Assembly: GCA_026396555.1 (NCBI GenBank) | Contig: JAPLWO010000071.1 | Span: forward strand, 1 to 6,442 | Direction of reading: 5' to 3' | Length of the DNA: 6,442 nucleotides | Origin: Candidatus Magasanikiibacteriota bacterium | Lineage (GTDB): Bacteria; Patescibacteriota; Patescibacteriia; Magasanikbacterales; 2-02-FULL-50-9b | Shown: positions 4,848 through 6,442 of the stretch, one piece after another | Numbering within the stretch: the first letter of the stretch is position 1 | How the letters are laid out: each line of letters opens with the position of its first letter | Notes under the pieces: generated by a model | The model's database searches: none | Seen by the model: only the letters and a program-made list of their open reading frames with translations | What the model was told of the DNA's origin: nothing | Made by a program: the position numbers and the translations under genes

Positions 4848-5873
4848 ATGTCAGTGGATTTGCTCAAACAATTAGACGGAGTTTTCGCGGATGCGCGAGG
4901 TGCAATTGCAGGCTCAAAAACAGATGTCGAGCTCGAGTCTGTTGAGATTGATTTATTGGGTCGCAAACAAGGAAGTTTGACCGGCATTTTAAAATTGCTC
5001 AGCACATTGGACGATGAATCAAAGCGAACCGTGGGTGCGCGCGCGAATCAAATTAAGACGGAAATTGAAAGTTTGTTGGCGGCACGACGCGCGGAAATTG
5101 CTGCATTATCGGGTGCGGGTGCGATTGATATTTCGGAGCCGGTTTTGCCAGCGCCAGAATATGGAGCGTTGCATCCAATTACGATGGCGTGTGAGGATTT
5201 GAGTAATTTTTTTCGTGCAAAAGGATTTTTAGTTTTGGATGGACCAGAACTTGAATCTGATTTCTATAATTTTGAAGCTCTGAACATTCCCGCGGATCAT
5301 CCAGCACGCGACATGCAGGACACATTTTACATTAAGGATCATCCAACATGGGTGATGCGCACGCATACGAGTTGTGTGCAGATTCGTGCGATGATGAAAT
5401 ATGGAGCGCCGCTCGCGATGGTTGCACCGGGTCGTTGTTTTCGAAATGAAGCAACAGACGTGCGACACGAGCACACATTTTTTCAGTTTGAAGGAATGGT
5501 TATTGGCGAAAATATAACGATTCAACATCTCAAGGGAATGCTTGAGTCAATGGCGCAACATTTATTTGGTGTGAATACCAAAGTTCGGCTACGTCCAAAA
5601 TTTTATCCGTTCGTTGAACCTGGCATGAATGGGGAAGTGACGTGTACGATTTGTGGTGGGGTGGGGTGTAAGTTGTGTAAAGGAACAGGCTGGCTTGAAA
5701 TTATCGGATGCGGAATGATTCACCCAGAAGTTTTGCGTGCAGGCGGAATTGATCCAAAAAAATATTCTGGATTTGCATTTGGGCCAGGGCTGACGCGTAT
5801 GGCGATGTTGAAATATGGCATCGATGATGTGCGTGAATTTAATGCAGGCGATTTAAATTTCTTACAGCAATAG
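4848..5873 (+). CDS. pheS: Phenylalanine--tRNA ligase alpha subunit
   Basis: PheS is the catalytic subunit of the cytoplasmic alpha2-beta2 enzyme that charges tRNA-Phe. At 341 residues it has normal length. Residues 1-85 form the helical tRNA-binding arm, including LLGRKQGSLT. The class II core has HPARDMQDTFY (151-161), RTHTS (171-175) with Q178 and R180, motif 2 FRNE (198-201) with FFQFEG (211-216), and motif 3 YSGFAFGPGLTR (306-317), where A310 matches the Phe-pocket alanine of E. coli PheS. The usual acidic residue before the motif 3 arginine is Thr here. C266-x2-C269-x4-C274-x2-C277 forms a probable zinc-binding hairpin found in some bacterial lineages but absent from E. coli. No Shine-Dalgarno sequence precedes the ATG. 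pheT begins one base after the stop, so the two are cotranscribed and probably coupled. Confidence 0.97.
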   Translation: MSVDLLKQLDGVFADARGAIAGSKTDVELESVEIDLLGRKQGSLTGILKLLSTLDDESKRTVGARANQIKTEIESLLAARRAEIAALSGAGAIDISEPVLPAPEYGALHPITMACEDLSNFFRAKGFLVLDGPELESDFYNFEALNIPADHPARDMQDTFYIKDHPTWVMRTHTSCVQIRAMMKYGAPLAMVAPGRCFRNEATDVRHEHTFFQFEGMVIGENITIQHLKGMLESMAQHLFGVNTKVRLRPKFYPFVEPGMNGEVTCTICGGVGCKLCKGTGWLEIIGCGMIHPEVLRAGGIDPKKYSGFAFGPGLTRMAMLKYGIDDVREFNAGDLNFLQQ

Positions 5874-5874
5874 T

Positions 5875-6442
5875 ATGTTGATTTCAAAAGAATGGTTGTC
5901 AGAATTTGTTGATTTGGGAACGCGCAGCGATGAGAAGATCGCACAAGAATTTTCGTTGCGAACCGCAGAAGTTGAAGGTGTGGTTTCAGAAGCTACTGCA
6001 TTAGAAAAAATTTGTATTGGAGAAATTATTGAAGTTGCGCCGCATCCAAATGCGGATCGTTTACGTGTGACAAAAGTTGATGTGGGTGAACATGTACCGT
6101 TGTCGATCGTATGTGGTGGCACGAATTTAGCAGTTGGAATGAAAGTCGTGATCGCGCGTGTTGGATCGCGTGTGCAGTGGCATGGAGCAGGTGAGTTAGT
6201 AACGCTCGAGCCGGCGGAAATTCGTGGCGTGAAAAGTGATGGAATGATTTGCGGCGCAGATGAAATTGGATTGGCTGCGGAATTTCCAAAAGGCGGCGAA
6301 AAAGAAATTTTAGATTTGTCGGCGATCACGGCAAAACCTGGAACACCGCTTGCAATCGCACTTGGAAAAAATCATGTACTTTTTGAAATTGATAATAAAT
6401 CATTGTCGAATCGTCCGGATCTCTGGGGCATGCGCGGTATGG
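5875..6442 (+). CDS. pheT: Phenylalanine--tRNA ligase beta subunit (N-terminal 189 residues; cut by the right edge)
   Basis: PheT pairs with PheS and carries tRNA binding and editing functions. The frame opens at the ATG one base after the pheS TAG and stays open to the window end, giving 189 of about 800 residues expected. It starts MLISKEWLSEFVDL as usual. Residues about 42-150 are the EMAPII-like tRNA-binding fold, with HPNADRLRV (57-65), VCGGTNLAVGMKV (79-91) and IRGVKSDGMICGADEIG (116-132). The following HVLFEIDNKSLSNRPDLWG (167-185) is the start of the core region and resembles the NRPDLW form of some lineages, not the NR-x-DCLS form of E. coli. No Shine-Dalgarno site is visible, and translation is probably coupled to pheS. 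Nothing is broken in the visible part. Confidence 0.96.
   Translation, partial: MLISKEWLSEFVDLGTRSDEKIAQEFSLRTAEVEGVVSEATALEKICIGEIIEVAPHPNADRLRVTKVDVGEHVPLSIVCGGTNLAVGMKVVIARVGSRVQWHGAGELVTLEPAEIRGVKSDGMICGADEIGLAAEFPKGGEKEILDLSAITAKPGTPLAIALGKNHVLFEIDNKSLSNRPDLWGMRGM

Overview
The window looks like ordinary chromosome from a Gram-negative-type bacterium using the standard code (TGA is a stop, TGG is Trp). Two housekeeping pairs flank a central block of cysteine-rich secreted-protein genes. Tandem C-x-DG-N-x-C-T repeats and a C-DGxDxDCDG metal-binding-like motif on lipoproteins are typical of Myxococcota and related former Deltaproteobacteria. The AT-leaning housekeeping genes and the four-cysteine form of PheS also occur in other groups, including Patescibacteria, so the phylum is only a guess.

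Layout. Positions 1-1475 (minus): gpsA-like glycerol-3-phosphate dehydrogenase overlapping tsaD by four bases (ATGA); tsaD is cut by the left edge. Positions 1518-1554: a strong intrinsic terminator. Positions 1574-2929 (minus): a promoter, a 319-residue cysteine-rich lipoprotein and a 91-residue basic protein with a textbook CCHC zinc-knuckle spacing, probably one transcript. Positions 2965-3016: a second intrinsic terminator. Positions 3047-4805 (minus): a 553-residue lipoprotein built almost entirely of nine tandem eight-cysteine repeats, with its own promoter. Positions 4789-6442 (plus): pheS and the start of pheT, driven from a promoter interleaved with the divergent lipoprotein promoter.

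The housekeeping genes make a tRNA modification (TsaD, t6A), a phospholipid precursor (GpsA) and phenylalanyl-tRNA (PheST). They are AT-leaning and show no clear Shine-Dalgarno sequence. The central genes are GC-richer, with near-consensus promoters, strong Shine-Dalgarno sequences and strong terminators. They look like a separately expressed insert encoding two envelope-anchored disulfide-rich proteins plus a putative nucleic-acid-binding zinc protein. That zinc-knuckle gene, missed if only long frames are considered, is the most unusual item here.
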